A stretch of DNA of 64,000 bases from Cyanocohniella sp. LLY (GCA_022241785.1 JAKOMP010000004.1:29122-93121); one strand, 5' to 3'; positions 8,812-18,098 are shown, numbered from the stretch's first letter. Made by a program: numbers and translations. The notes: generated by a model not told the origin, from the sequence alone.

Positions 8812-9411
8812 TCAAGTAGACTGAGATTGTAACCAACCCAGGAAGTTTTGGGTTTTATGGAAATACTCAATACCATTATTTCGTAACATTTCTGTAACTT
8901 CTCGCCTACCAAATTATTTATAATTGCTGCTTAAAAATACTTTAATTTCATCTGGATAAAGACGAGCATGAAAAAATATACATCCCAGAATTAATTTATC
9001 TATAGTATGTTTTTCCAAAATAGAGATATTGAATGTTTCCTGAAAAATATTATTATTTAATGTAATCATTTCTGCTTGGCTAATAAGGTAGTTGAATATT
9101 GTATCGAAACGCTCTTTGATTTCATTATTTCTGTTAAGAAAGCTAGTTCTTGATTGCTCTAATTGAAAAAGGAGTAGTTTTGCATTATCCGAATTATCTT
9201 GCTCTGCTTCATTAATTTGTATATCTAATTTGCGGAGAAAATCTAAGTTATATTTTTCTTGTTGTTCCAATGTCATTAAAGCTTCTACATAACAAATACT
9301 GGGCAATACCAACCGTACGGAACCAGTAATATTTGTTAAGAAATTTTCTGCTTGAGTATTTTGGCCCTTAGCTATACTCATTAAAAAATTAGTTTCAATG
9401 TAAATTATCAC
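8812..9411 (-). pseudogene. PIN-domain protein interrupted by one in-frame TAA
   Basis: The uninterrupted part (8914-9411, 165 aa) shows a PIN-type ribonuclease fold: IETNFLM at the start (Glu in place of the usual Asp), a second acidic residue in YVEALMT, and TIDKLILGCI further on. It stops at a TAA at 8914-8916, directly after VFLSSNYK. Reading on in the same frame gives 33 sense codons, including FGRREVTEMLRNNGIEYF and TQNFLGWL, before a TGA at 8812. This is what I expect for the end of such PIN proteins (an NxKxFG turn, then a helix and FLGWL). One nonsense change therefore explains the truncation. Whether the shorter protein keeps activity is unknown. The partner gene ends 9 nt upstream. 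Confidence 0.8.
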
Positions 9412-9420
9412 TACAATTAA

Positions 9421-9884
9421 TTAACAAATTTGAGTAGTTCCAGATTCTAATAGTTGTAATAAGCCAATATTTGTCATTTCTGGCGATGCGGCCACTGTTT
9501 CGGATTTCCAATGATAAGCTAAATCACGCAGCCATGCTTCTGTCAGACCTATCAGATAAAGACTAAATATTTTTTACTCCGAAATTTTGGTTCATAATGA
9601 CTCAGAACATCAACAGTATTTAAGCAAAGAATAGGTGCAGATAAATCACTACCATCCCATTGGAAAATCTGAATATTTTCCACATCAACCAGCATGGCAA
9701 AAGGAATCAATATTTTGGTATTTTGCAAGTAATCAATCAGCCGCAGAATTGCGTATTTTCTGGTTTTTGCTTCTTTAAAAGTAAAAGGAAACCCTTGAAC
9801 CTCAGCTATGAGAACAATTTGCCCATCTTTATCAAAGGCAACAAAATCAGGATGTTCTATTTCTTCTAAGTTTAGAGCTTGCAT
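9421..9884 (-). pseudogene. PD-(D/E)XK-like partner of the PIN gene, frameshifted
   Basis: The first frame (ATG 9884) gives 110 residues ending FRSKKYLVFI at 9552. Near the N terminus, HPDFVAFDKDGQ followed by IAEVQG matches the D-x(n)-ExK layout of restriction-endonuclease-like folds, with Gln where Lys is usual; this assignment is tentative. Just before the stop there is a run of six A on the coding strand. Adding one A there opens a second frame that continues LYLIGLTEAWLRDLAYHWKS and then IGLLQLLESGTTQI to a stop at 9421, 9 nt from the PIN gene. The conserved look of that tail and the tight junction argue for one original gene of about 154 codons that lost a base. Confidence 0.7.
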
Positions 9885-9982
9885 GGGTTTAATTGACTAC
9901 TATTCAAGTTGGCTGAGGGTTGCCAATTATTATTTTTTATCCTAACTATTTTGCAAAAATTTCAGTTGTAAGTTAAGAAAAA

Positions 9983-10468
9983 TTACGTTTCAGCCATTAG
10001 TAAAACAACAGCATAAGCACATATACCTTCTTCTCGACCAACGGGGCCTAATTTTTCATTGGTGGTGGCTTTGATGCCAATTTGATTGGGTGGTAATTCT
10101 AAAACAGTTGCTAACTTATCCCGCATATTGAAAACATGCGGTTTTAATTTAGGACGTTCTGCTACGACTACCGAGTCAATATTGCCTATTTCCCAGCCTT
10201 GATCTCGAATTAGCTGATGTACTTGAGTTAATAGCACCAAACTATCTGCTCCAGCCCACTGAGGGTCACTTGGGGGAAAATAATGACCAATATCCCCTAA
10301 AGATAATGCCCCCAACATGGCATCCATAATGGCGTGAGTAAGTACATCAGCATCACTATGCCCTAATAAACCAAGTTCATGGGGAATTTGCACGCCTCCT
10401 AAAATTAAAGGGCGATCGCTCACCAGTCGATGAATATCGTAGCCGTTACCAATCCGAATTTTAGTCAT
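9983..10468 (-). CDS. ispF: 2-C-methyl-D-erythritol 2,4-cyclodiphosphate synthase
   Basis: A 161-residue IspF of the MEP isoprenoid pathway, which cyclises CDP-methylerythritol 2-phosphate with release of CMP. The metal ligands are seen in [11 protein letters not shown] (Asp and His at about 8-10) and the second His in [18 protein letters not shown]; the C-terminal block [17 protein letters not shown] is intact. Length is exactly typical. It lies 82 nt downstream of trmD on the same strand, with a heptamer repeat between them. Isoprenoids made by this route feed carotenoids, phytol and quinones. Confidence 0.97.
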   Translation of the reverse strand: MTKIRIGNGYDIHRLVSDRPLILGGVQIPHELGLLGHSDADVLTHAIMDAMLGALSLGDIGHYFPPSDPQWAGADSLVLLTQVHQLIRDQGWEIGNIDSVVVAERPKLKPHVFNMRDKLATVLELPPNQIGIKATTNEKLGPVGREEGICAYAVVLLMAET

Positions 10469-10517
10469 TATTCATTAGTCATTAATTAATCATTAGGCAA
10501 CAGGCAATAGCCTAAGA

Positions 10518-10580
10518 ACTCTCCCCCCTGCACCCCTGCTTCTTCTTCCCCTACTCCCCACTCCCCACTCCCCACTCCCC
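10518..10580. repeat. CCCCACT heptamer repeat running into the 3' end of trmD
   Basis: Tandem ccccact units (four or more near-perfect copies, 10553-10579) preceded by a degenerate C-rich tract. The trmD frame reads through the repeat, so the last residues of TrmD (EWGVGSGE) are repeat-encoded. Confidence 0.8.
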
Positions 10581-11270
10581 ATTTTTCTCTTGTTGCCATT
10601 TTTCCAGCAAATCAGGTCGGCGATCGCCTGTTCTTTTAATTTGTTGTTCATACCGCCAGCGGGCAATTTCGGCATGGTTTCCCGATAATAAGACATCTGG
10701 CACTTTCCAGCCCCGAAAATTGGCAGGACGAGTGTACTGGGGATAGTCTAGCAATCCTTCTTCAAAACTTTCTGCCTTTAGGGACTCGACTTTGCCCACG
10801 GTTCCTGGTAAAAGTCTTACCACACCATTAATTAATGCCATTGAAGGAATTTCTCCTCCAGTGAGAATAAAATCACCCAAAGATACCTCACGAGTAACTA
10901 AATGCAACACCCGCTCATCTACTCCTTCGTAATGCCCACAGATGACTACTAGCTGGTCATAATTTGTGGCTAACTCTCGCAGTAATGGTTGGTTGATGGT
11001 TTCACCCTGGGGACTCATTAAAATAATCTCTCTCCGGGGGAGAGTCGGTAGCGATTCCACAGCGCTGAAGATGGGTTCTGGCTTCATGAGCATTCCCACC
11101 CCGCCGCCGTAGGGTTCATCATCCGCCTTGTGGTGCTTATCAGTGGTAAAATCCCTGGGATTAATCAGATTTACTTGGGCAATCTGTTTGGCTAAGGCTT
11201 TACCAAGCAACCCCGAACTTAAAACTGAGGTAAAACAGTCAGGAAAAAGTGTAACTATATCAAAGCGCAC
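10551..11270 (-). CDS. trmD: tRNA (guanine37-N1)-methyltransferase
   Basis: A 239-residue SPOUT-class methyltransferase that methylates G37 next to the anticodon using S-adenosylmethionine and prevents frameshifting. Signature blocks are MRFDIVTLFPD at the start, KADDEPYGGGVGMLMKPEP, the knot region VVICGHYEGVDERV and LGDFILTGGE, and RPANFRGWKVPDVLLSGNH. The ATG at 11270 is supported by these first residues. The last dozen residues derive from the heptamer repeat and are not conserved family sequence, so the natural end of the family lies near LLEKWQQEK. Confidence 0.97.
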   Translation of the reverse strand: MRFDIVTLFPDCFTSVLSSGLLGKALAKQIAQVNLINPRDFTTDKHHKADDEPYGGGVGMLMKPEPIFSAVESLPTLPRREIILMSPQGETINQPLLRELATNYDQLVVICGHYEGVDERVLHLVTREVSLGDFILTGGEIPSMALINGVVRLLPGTVGKVESLKAESFEEGLLDYPQYTRPANFRGWKVPDVLLSGNHAEIARWRYEQQIKRTGDRRPDLLEKWQQEKNGEWGVGSGE

Positions 11271-11993
11271 AGTAATTCGTATTCGAGAACACTAATCTAA
11301 AGAATGAATGTCTAGCAAACACCATCAGCCAATGTAGGATAGAACTACAGATAAGTTTAATCAATAGTGTCTAAAAGTACCAGAACTATTGATTTTTGGT
11401 AGGATCAAAAGTTTTTTAATTACTTAATTTGTGTTTAAATATTGTCACAAGTACATTTAAATTAATAATCTGACCAAGTTAACAACTTCCAGGATGCATC
11501 GATCCAGCCTCAGAAAAAGCGTGTTAAGACCTGCTCGCCCCCAATGCCAAAGGGGAAATCTAGTCTCCCAAGCATTATTATTTTGCCAGTCTGGAAAAAG
11601 TGGACAGGTGAATAACAAGGCGCTGGCTTTGAGGATCAGCAATGGACACATGAATATTGAAGCTTTTCTTCACGGAGACGCTGGGCGAACATGTGTATTC
11701 AGCGAGAAGTTGGCTATCCAATTTCAGACAAGTGTCCTCCCAAAAAAAAAGCAAAGTGCAAAAATCATCAGGCTACTGATAAGTTGTGTGGCCATAGCCA
11801 TACCTTGTTAAAGTCACACGCCATTCGCCACAAGCCCTTCGGGTACTCTTCCCTTCGGGACGCTCCGCGAACGAGAACCCCTTCGGGGAACGCAGTCCCC
11901 TAGGTCGGGAAACCCTCCTTCAGGGCTGTCTTACCGGTACCGGGAAACCCGTCCCAGGCGATGGCTCCTGAGGTTGTTGACAGGAGAAACATA
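11271..11993. other. Intergenic region upstream of cphB with palindromic repeats
   Basis: About 720 bp. Open frames of 64-105 codons exist on both strands but show no family resemblance, and one overlaps repeat sequence (ggagacgctgggcgaac). The last 150 bp before cphB are a chain of small palindromes (cccttcggg, ccccttcgggg, gggaaaccc), typical of dispersed repeats in Nostoc. This should include the cphBA promoter, but I could not pin down a site. Confidence 0.55.
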
Positions 11994-12857
11994 ATGCCGC
12001 AATTAAAAGCTAAATCGCTGGAAATGAGGACACCCCAAGCAACTAAAACCGCCGTTCTGGTTATCGGAGGCGCAGAAGATAAAGTTCATGGACGCGATAT
12101 CCTCAGAACTTTTTTTGGCCGTGCCGGTGCTAGTAAGGCCTATATTACAATTATTCCATCGGCCTCTCGTGAACCGGCCATTATCGGTGGTCGGTATATT
12201 CGCATTTTTGAAGAAATGGGTGCGGAGAAGGTCGAGATTTTAGACATCCGCGAACGGGAACAGTGCGAAACGCCGCAAGTTAAAGAATCCTTGGAAGCCT
12301 GTAGTGGGGTCTTCCTCACCGGAGGCGACCAGTTACGTCTGTGTGGTGTATTGTCCGATACGCCAGCTATGGAAATTATCCGGCAGCGGGTGCGATCGGG
12401 ACAGCTGACCCTAGCAGGAACTAGTGCAGGGGCGGCTGTAATGGGACATCACATGATTGCCGGCGGTGGTAGTGGCGAAACTCCAAATCGTTCCTTGGTC
12501 GATATGGCAACGGGTTTGGGTTTTATCCCGGAAGTGATTGTTGACCAGCACTTTCACAATCGTAATCGCATGGGTCGTTTGATTAGTGCGATCGCCGCTC
12601 ATCCTGATCGTTTAGGTATCGGCATTGATGAAGATACTTGTGCTGTATTTGAACGCGATGGTTGGCTACAAGTTGTGGGCAAAGGCAGTGTCACCATTGT
12701 TGATCCCACAGAAGTAACCCATACAAATGAACCTCATGTCGGCGCTAATGAACCTCTAACTGTGCATAATTTACGACTGCACATCCTCAGCTATGGCGAT
12801 CGTTTTCACCTGTACCAGCGGACTGTATTGCCTGCTGTGCATCGCATCTCCAGCTGA
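11994..12857 (+). CDS. cphB: Cyanophycinase
   Basis: A 287-residue serine peptidase of the S51 type that releases beta-Asp-Arg dipeptides from cyanophycin, the nitrogen storage polymer. The nucleophile is Ser near 144 in the elbow LAGTSAGAAVMG; LTGGDQLRL and VDQHFHNRNRMGRL are further conserved blocks. I chose ATG 11994, preceded by caggag at good spacing, over an in-frame ATG at 11961 whose extra residues lie in repeat-like DNA. It is followed 169 nt later by cphA in the same direction, the usual cphBA order in this group. Confidence 0.96.
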   Translation: MPQLKAKSLEMRTPQATKTAVLVIGGAEDKVHGRDILRTFFGRAGASKAYITIIPSASREPAIIGGRYIRIFEEMGAEKVEILDIREREQCETPQVKESLEACSGVFLTGGDQLRLCGVLSDTPAMEIIRQRVRSGQLTLAGTSAGAAVMGHHMIAGGGSGETPNRSLVDMATGLGFIPEVIVDQHFHNRNRMGRLISAIAAHPDRLGIGIDEDTCAVFERDGWLQVVGKGSVTIVDPTEVTHTNEPHVGANEPLTVHNLRLHILSYGDRFHLYQRTVLPAVHRISS

Positions 12858-12943
12858 CGGAATAGTGTATCAGAGGTTACACTGTCGTTGATCGCTTTAT
12901 TTCTTGCGGTAGAAAAATGAAAATAATACCATAAAAAAAGAAA

Positions 12944-12966
12944 AAACTGTTTATTATGAACAGTTT
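12944..12966 (+). promoter_or_regulatory. Hairpin in the cphB-cphA spacer
   Basis: Perfect 8-bp arms AAACTGTT and AACAGTTT around a seven-base loop, 60 nt before the cphA start. There is an A-rich tract before it and no T run after it, so it is more likely a processing or regulatory stem than a full terminator for plus-strand transcripts. Confidence 0.4.
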
Positions 12967-13026
12967 AGCGGTCAATTTCAGTAAGAAACTAGAATTTTGG
13001 TTCCGAATCTCCATCTACCTATTCCC

Positions 13027-15729
13027 ATGAGAATCCTCAAGATCCAGACCTTACGCGGCCCAAACTACTGGAGCATTCGACGCCACAAGCTGATCGTCAT
13101 GCGCCTCGATTTAGAAACCCTTGCCGAGACGCCCTCGAATGAAATCCCTGGCTTTTATGAAGGATTAGTAGAGGCGCTGCCAAGTCTGGAGGGTCATTAT
13201 TGCTCGCCTGGCTGTCGTGGTGGTTTTTTAATGCGGGTCAAAGAAGGCACCATGATGGGCCATATCGTGGAACACGTAGCCTTAGAACTCCAGGAATTAG
13301 CTGGAATGCATGTCGGCTTTGGGCGCACACGCGAAACTGCCACACCTGGAATTTTCCAGGTAGTAATCGAGTACTTGAATGAGGAGGCGGGACGCTACGC
13401 CGGACGAGCCGCTGTGCGGCTGTGTCAAAGTATTGTTGATAGAGGTCGTTATCCCAAGGCAGAACTTGAGCAAGACATCCAAGATCTGCAAGACTTATGG
13501 CGTGAATCTTCTTTAGGCCCTTCCACAGAAGCTATTGTCAAAGAAGCTGAAAAAAGAGGTATTCCTTGGATGCAGTTGAGTGCGCGCTTTTTGATTCAGT
13601 TGGGCTATGGCGTGAATCAGAAGCGGATGCAGGCAACAATGACCAGTAAGACTGGCATTTTAGGGGTAGAACTAGCTTGCGACAAGGAAGCCACCAAGCG
13701 CATTCTCGCAGCCGCAGGAGCGCCAGTACCCAGAGGTACCGTAATCAACTTCTTGGACGATTTAGAAGAAGCTATCGAATATGTAGGCGGCTATCCCATT
13801 GTCATTAAACCATTAGATGGTAATCATGGACGTGGTATTACCATTGATATTAGAAGTTGGGATGAAGCCGAGGCAGCCTACGAAGCGGCGAGACAGGTTT
13901 CTCGGTCAATTATTGTTGAGCGTTATTACGTTGGGCGAGACCATAGGGTACTAGTTGTAGATGGCAAAGTAGTAGCAGTAGCCGAACGTGTACCAGCTCA
14001 TGTAGTGGGTGATGGCAGATCTACGATTGCTGACTTAATTGAAGAAACCAACAAAGACCCCAATCGTGGTGAAGGGCATGATAACATCCTCACCAAAATC
14101 GAACTAGACCGTAACAGCTACCAATTACTAGAAAGGCAAGGTTTTACCCTCAATAGTGTGCCGCCTAAAGGTACAATTTGTTACCTAAGAGCAACAGCTA
14201 ACTTAAGTACAGGTGGTAGTGCGGTGGATCGTACCGACGAAATCCACCCAGAAACCGTTTGGTTAGCCCAAAGGGTAGTGAAAATTATTGGTCTGGACAT
14301 TGCCGGACTGGATGTTGTCACCACAGATATTAGCCGCCCTCTCCGGGAAGTAGATGCTGTGATTGTGGAAGTTAACGCAGCCCCAGGCTTCCGGATGCAC
14401 GTCGCCCCCAGTCAAGGTATTCCCCGCAACGTTGCCGGCGCAGTTATGGATATGCTGTTCCCCAGCGAACAATCTAGCCGCATTCCCATTCTGAGTGTGA
14501 CGGGTACTAATGGTAAAACTACAACTACTCGACTGTTAGCACATATTTACAAGCAAACAGGTAAAGTAGTAGGTTATACTACAACTGACGGGACATATAT
14601 CGGTGAATACTTAGTAGAGTCGGGAGATAACACAGGGCCGCAAAGCGCCCATTTAATCCTGGAAGACCCCACAGTAGAAGTAGCCGTACTAGAAACAGCA
14701 CGAGGCGGGATTCTGCGGTCTGGGCTAGGGTTTGAAACTGCCAATGTAGGTGTAGTGCTAAATGTTGCGGCTGATCATCTAGGCATAGGTGATATAGATA
14801 CTATCGATCAGTTAGCTAACCTCAAAAGTGTAGTAGCAGAAGCCGTATTCCCTGATGGCTATGCAGTACTCAACGCTGATGATCACCGTGTGGCGGCCAT
14901 GGCAGAGAGAACTAAAGCGAATATTGCTTACTTCACAATGAATCCCGACTCGGAATTGGTGCGGAAGCACGTCCAAAAGAGAGGAGTAGCAGCAGTTTAT
15001 GAAAACGGCTATTTGTCAATTGTCAAAGGCGATTGGACTCATCGCATCGAAAGAGCAGAAAATATTCCCTTGACAATGGGTGGACGAGCGCCGTTTATGA
15101 TTGCCAACGCTTTAGCGGCTAGTTTGGCAGCCTTTGTGCAGAACGTCACAATTGAGCAGATTCGTGGTGGCTTGAAGACCTTCCGGGCTTCTGTGAGTCA
15201 AACACCGGGGCGGATGAACTTATTTAATTTAGGGAATTATCACGCCTTAGTAGACTATGCTCACAATCCAGCCAGTTATGAAGCTGTGGGTTCCTTCGTC
15301 CGTAACTGGACTACAGGACAGCGAATTGGTGTAATTGGTGGGCCAGGCGATCGCCGTGACGAAGATTTTGTGACTTTGGGTAAACTCTCAGCTGATATTT
15401 TTGACTACATCATTGTCAAAGAAGACGACGATACCAGAGGACGTCCACGGGGATCGGCTGCTGGTTTAATTATCAAAGGCATCACCCAAGTAAATCCAGA
15501 TTGTCGCTATGAGTCAATTTTGGATGAAACCGCAGCCATCAACAAAGCTCTAGATATGGCTCCCGATAACAGTCTGGTGGTAATTTTGCCAGAAAGTGTG
15601 AATCGGGCAATCAAATTAATTAAGATGCGCGGTTTAGTGAAAGAGGAGGTACAGCAACAAAATACCTCCACGACAATCGTAGATTCCCAAAATGGGGTGA
15701 CATCTTCTGTTATTAATACTTTGCTTTAG
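13027..15729 (+). CDS. cphA: Cyanophycin synthetase
   Basis: A 900-residue enzyme that builds cyanophycin from Asp and Arg using ATP. After an N-terminal domain of about 160 residues comes an ATP-grasp domain (blocks PIVIKPLDGNHGRGITIDI near 260 and VEVNAAPGFRMH near 455) that activates the Asp backbone, and then a Mur-ligase domain with the P-loop TGTNGKTTTT near residue 495 and DYAHNPASYEAVG near 740, which adds Arg. I chose ATG 13027 (MRILKIQTLRGPNYWS); the longer frame from 12997 begins at TTG. With cphB upstream this forms the store-and-release module for nitrogen. Confidence 0.97.
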   Translation: MRILKIQTLRGPNYWSIRRHKLIVMRLDLETLAETPSNEIPGFYEGLVEALPSLEGHYCSPGCRGGFLMRVKEGTMMGHIVEHVALELQELAGMHVGFGRTRETATPGIFQVVIEYLNEEAGRYAGRAAVRLCQSIVDRGRYPKAELEQDIQDLQDLWRESSLGPSTEAIVKEAEKRGIPWMQLSARFLIQLGYGVNQKRMQATMTSKTGILGVELACDKEATKRILAAAGAPVPRGTVINFLDDLEEAIEYVGGYPIVIKPLDGNHGRGITIDIRSWDEAEAAYEAARQVSRSIIVERYYVGRDHRVLVVDGKVVAVAERVPAHVVGDGRSTIADLIEETNKDPNRGEGHDNILTKIELDRNSYQLLERQGFTLNSVPPKGTICYLRATANLSTGGSAVDRTDEIHPETVWLAQRVVKIIGLDIAGLDVVTTDISRPLREVDAVIVEVNAAPGFRMHVAPSQGIPRNVAGAVMDMLFPSEQSSRIPILSVTGTNGKTTTTRLLAHIYKQTGKVVGYTTTDGTYIGEYLVESGDNTGPQSAHLILEDPTVEVAVLETARGGILRSGLGFETANVGVVLNVAADHLGIGDIDTIDQLANLKSVVAEAVFPDGYAVLNADDHRVAAMAERTKANIAYFTMNPDSELVRKHVQKRGVAAVYENGYLSIVKGDWTHRIERAENIPLTMGGRAPFMIANALAASLAAFVQNVTIEQIRGGLKTFRASVSQTPGRMNLFNLGNYHALVDYAHNPASYEAVGSFVRNWTTGQRIGVIGGPGDRRDEDFVTLGKLSADIFDYIIVKEDDDTRGRPRGSAAGLIIKGITQVNPDCRYESILDETAAINKALDMAPDNSLVVILPESVNRAIKLIKMRGLVKEEVQQQNTSTTIVDSQNGVTSSVINTLL

Positions 15730-15735
15730 TGGAAA

Positions 15736-15764
15736 AGTAGAGACGGTGGTATCGCGTCTCTACT
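15736..15764. terminator. Hairpin between convergent cphA and tatA
   Basis: Perfect 10-bp arms AGTAGAGACG and CGTCTCTACT around a nine-base loop in the 40-bp gap between two stop codons. On the minus strand it is followed by TTTTCC, so it could serve tatA; it lacks a T run in the plus direction. Confidence 0.6.
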
Positions 15765-15769
15765 GCTAA

Positions 15770-15946
15770 CTATTGCTGTTCTTTTTCAGAATCAGTGTCA
15801 TCATCATCAGTATTGTTTAATTCCTCTTTAAAACCTCGTAAGGTTTTACCCAGTGCATTTCCCAGTTCAGGAATTTTTTTCGGCCCAAAAATTACAATAG
15901 CGACTATGGCAATTATGCCTACTTCCGGCCATCCCAGTCCAAACAT
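15770..15946 (-). CDS. tatA: Sec-independent translocase protein TatA/TatE
   Basis: A 58-residue protein starting MFGLGWPEVGIIAIVAIVIF. It has the full TatA plan: a short N terminus, one membrane helix (about residues 8-21), the FGPKKIPELG hinge, an amphipathic helix (NALGKTLRGFKEEL) and an acidic tail (TDDDDTDSEKEQ). TatA assembles the pore through which the Tat system moves folded proteins across the thylakoid and plasma membranes. A strong aggaga ribosome-binding site precedes ATG 15946. The acidic, Asp-rich tail ends 41 bp from the convergent cphA stop. No tatC is in the window. Confidence 0.93.
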   Translation of the reverse strand: MFGLGWPEVGIIAIVAIVIFGPKKIPELGNALGKTLRGFKEELNNTDDDDTDSEKEQQ

Positions 15947-15997
15947 TTGTCTCTCCTGTCAAGGGGTCTTTCTTAACTATAGACATTAAAGGACTAC

Positions 15998-17401
15998 TTA
16001 TTTTGTGATTTCAATGCCTAACCAATCGCTTAATTCGTAGGCTAGCCATTCCAATTCCGCTTCAGATTGGATACCACCATAATTGACACTCAGTGGGTAT
16101 TTCCGGACTCCTGCCCAAATATCTAGTTGTGCTGATACTGTGGTTTTATCGCCGTCAGAATCTTTAGTAAAGTGTTTGGGAACGTAAACGAGTTTAGTGA
16201 TACTTTCCCTGGGTGATGGCCGGGGACGATTAAATTTTAATCCCAATAACTCATAAGTAAAGGCAATTTGCTGGTCATCTAAGTGCAGTCGAATGCGGCC
16301 AAATATACCCAGCAGCACATTCCAGATCATGAACAGCCCCACGCCCCAAAAAGGTAGTGAGAATAAAGCAAAAGGCACATTCACCGGAAAAGGTGCAGAA
16401 AGCGCGCCAATTGTCCAGAATAGGATAAAAGAATTCCAGGCGATCGCAAACAACCCTGTGAATAACATTGAAGGTTGAAAGCCCACTGGTGGAATAAAGA
16501 TATCTAAAAATTCTCGATTTTTGGTGATTTGAATTTTACTACCAGCAGGTTTACCAGTATATTTACCAAGAGTTACTGTATTAGGGCTAGTCAACTGTGG
16601 CTGATCTAAAGCTTTCAAAGCTTCCACAGCAGAACTTGGCCGCCGTTCCACGATCGGTTCAGTCATCCACTGTAACCAGCGCGTCAAGCCTGGACGCAGA
16701 TGAGTTACTTGCTCAAACTGAATGCGAAAATCCTTTTGGGGTAAATCGGCTGGATGAGTACCCGTCACCAAATAAATTAAAGTTGCGCCTAAACTATACA
16801 AGTCAGAGGACGGAACAGTCCGCGCCCCAAATTGTTCTGGTGGCATATAACCATAAGTTCCCACCACAGTCCTAGTTCCGCCTTCAGCTGCGAGGACAGT
16901 TTGTACTGAACCAAAATCTACTAAATAAACTTGCCCCACACTATTGCCAGAACGCTCACCCAAGAGAACATTGCTAGGCTTAATATCACGGTGGATCACA
17001 GGCGGATATAGCCCATGTAGGTAAATGAGAATTTCTAAAAGGGCTGTGGCGACTTGTTTAACATCAGCTTCGGTAAAACTCCGCCCAGTTTGTAAGTATT
17101 GCTCTAATGTTTGGGCTGGGATATAACTCTGTACTAAGGCAAATCCTTTAATGGTGGGTGAATTTACTTCAAAATAGTCTAAATAGCGAGGGATAGCAGG
17201 GTGAGATAAAGATTTTAATGTTTCAGCTTCACGCTCAAACAGCTTAAGATCATCCCATTCAAAGTCACTCCCAAAGGTAAGTAACTTGATCACAATCAAT
17301 TCACCAGTTGTCTGATCCTGAGCTAATAGCGTCCGCCGCCCTGACTTTTTTCCTAAGAGTTGCTGAATTGCGTAGCGGTCGCCTAAAATTTCGCTGACCA
17401 T
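15998..17401 (-). CDS. Membrane-associated Ser/Thr protein kinase
   Basis: A 467-residue Hanks-type kinase. The N-terminal kinase domain (about 1-275) holds a degenerate glycine loop (LLGKKSGRRTLLA), the ATP-binding Lys in VIKLL, the catalytic loop HRDIKPSNVLL, the DFG motif (VDFGSVQT) and the GTYGYMPPEQ activation segment, so it should be active. After a polar linker there are two hydrophobic segments (about 315-375) and then a C-terminal domain of about 90 residues ending LSDWLGIEITK. The layout suggests a cytoplasmic kinase tethered to the membrane. It starts at ATG 17401, divergent from cbiT with 94 bp between starts. Confidence 0.92.
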   Translation of the reverse strand: MVSEILGDRYAIQQLLGKKSGRRTLLAQDQTTGELIVIKLLTFGSDFEWDDLKLFEREAETLKSLSHPAIPRYLDYFEVNSPTIKGFALVQSYIPAQTLEQYLQTGRSFTEADVKQVATALLEILIYLHGLYPPVIHRDIKPSNVLLGERSGNSVGQVYLVDFGSVQTVLAAEGGTRTVVGTYGYMPPEQFGARTVPSSDLYSLGATLIYLVTGTHPADLPQKDFRIQFEQVTHLRPGLTRWLQWMTEPIVERRPSSAVEALKALDQPQLTSPNTVTLGKYTGKPAGSKIQITKNREFLDIFIPPVGFQPSMLFTGLFAIAWNSFILFWTIGALSAPFPVNVPFALFSLPFWGVGLFMIWNVLLGIFGRIRLHLDDQQIAFTYELLGLKFNRPRPSPRESITKLVYVPKHFTKDSDGDKTTVSAQLDIWAGVRKYPLSVNYGGIQSEAELEWLAYELSDWLGIEITK

Positions 17402-17495
17402 TATGATTGCTGATAACGCTGTGTTTAAAAGCTTTTATAGCTTATGGCTTGTCAAATTGGGCAAGCTAATACCTTTAGTATAATTGTGTCTTTCT

Positions 17496-18098
17496 ATGCC
17501 TTCCCAACTTTGGCCTTACATTACCCCTGGTATTCCCGATGAATTATTTGAGCATTTGCCAGGTATTCCTTTTACTCAGCGCGAAGTGCGGCTGTTATTG
17601 ATTTCCCAACTGCGGCTACAACCAGACTCAGTATTGTGGGATATTGGGGCGGGGACAGGGACAATTCCCGTAGAAGTAGGATTGCTGTGTCCCCAAGGGC
17701 AAATTATCGCTGTGGAACGGGACGAAGAAGTAGCCAACTTAATTAAGCGTAACTGCGATCGCTTTGGGGTTAAAAATGTAGAAGTAATTGAAGGTAGCGC
17801 CCCGGAATGTTTGCATGATCTCAAAGTAACTCCTCACCGGGTTTGTATTGAGGGTGGAAGACCTATTCAGGATGTTTTACAAGCAGTATGGCAATATTTA
17901 CCATCATCAGGTAGAGTGGTCGCCACAGCTGCTAATCTAGAAGGCTTGTATGCTATTTCTCAAAGCTTTTCTGTATTGCGAGCCAGAAATATCGAAGTTG
18001 TTCAATCAGCAGTCAACCGTCTAGAAACGCGTGGCTTTTCCCAAACCTTTGCCGCTGTTGATCCCATTTTTATCCTCAGTGGTGAGAAACTAGACTAG
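17496..18098 (+). CDS. cbiT: Precorrin-6Y C15-methyltransferase/decarboxylase subunit CbiT
   Basis: A 200-residue SAM-dependent methyltransferase. The SAM loop is VLWDIGAGTGTIPVE (about 45-60), followed by IAVERDEEVANLIKRN and IEGSAPECL. This pattern and the length match CbiT, which methylates C15 and decarboxylates the acetate side chain in cobalamin ring synthesis; larger fused CobL enzymes carry the same domain. I chose ATG 17496; the frame from TTG 17484 adds only four residues. Cobalamin genes otherwise do not appear in this window. Confidence 0.88.
   Translation: MPSQLWPYITPGIPDELFEHLPGIPFTQREVRLLLISQLRLQPDSVLWDIGAGTGTIPVEVGLLCPQGQIIAVERDEEVANLIKRNCDRFGVKNVEVIEGSAPECLHDLKVTPHRVCIEGGRPIQDVLQAVWQYLPSSGRVVATAANLEGLYAISQSFSVLRARNIEVVQSAVNRLETRGFSQTFAAVDPIFILSGEKLD

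Noticed and set aside
11494..11903. Two plus-strand frames upstream of cphB, one Cys/His-rich
   Set aside because: No family likeness; they overlap each other and run into dispersed palindromic repeat DNA.
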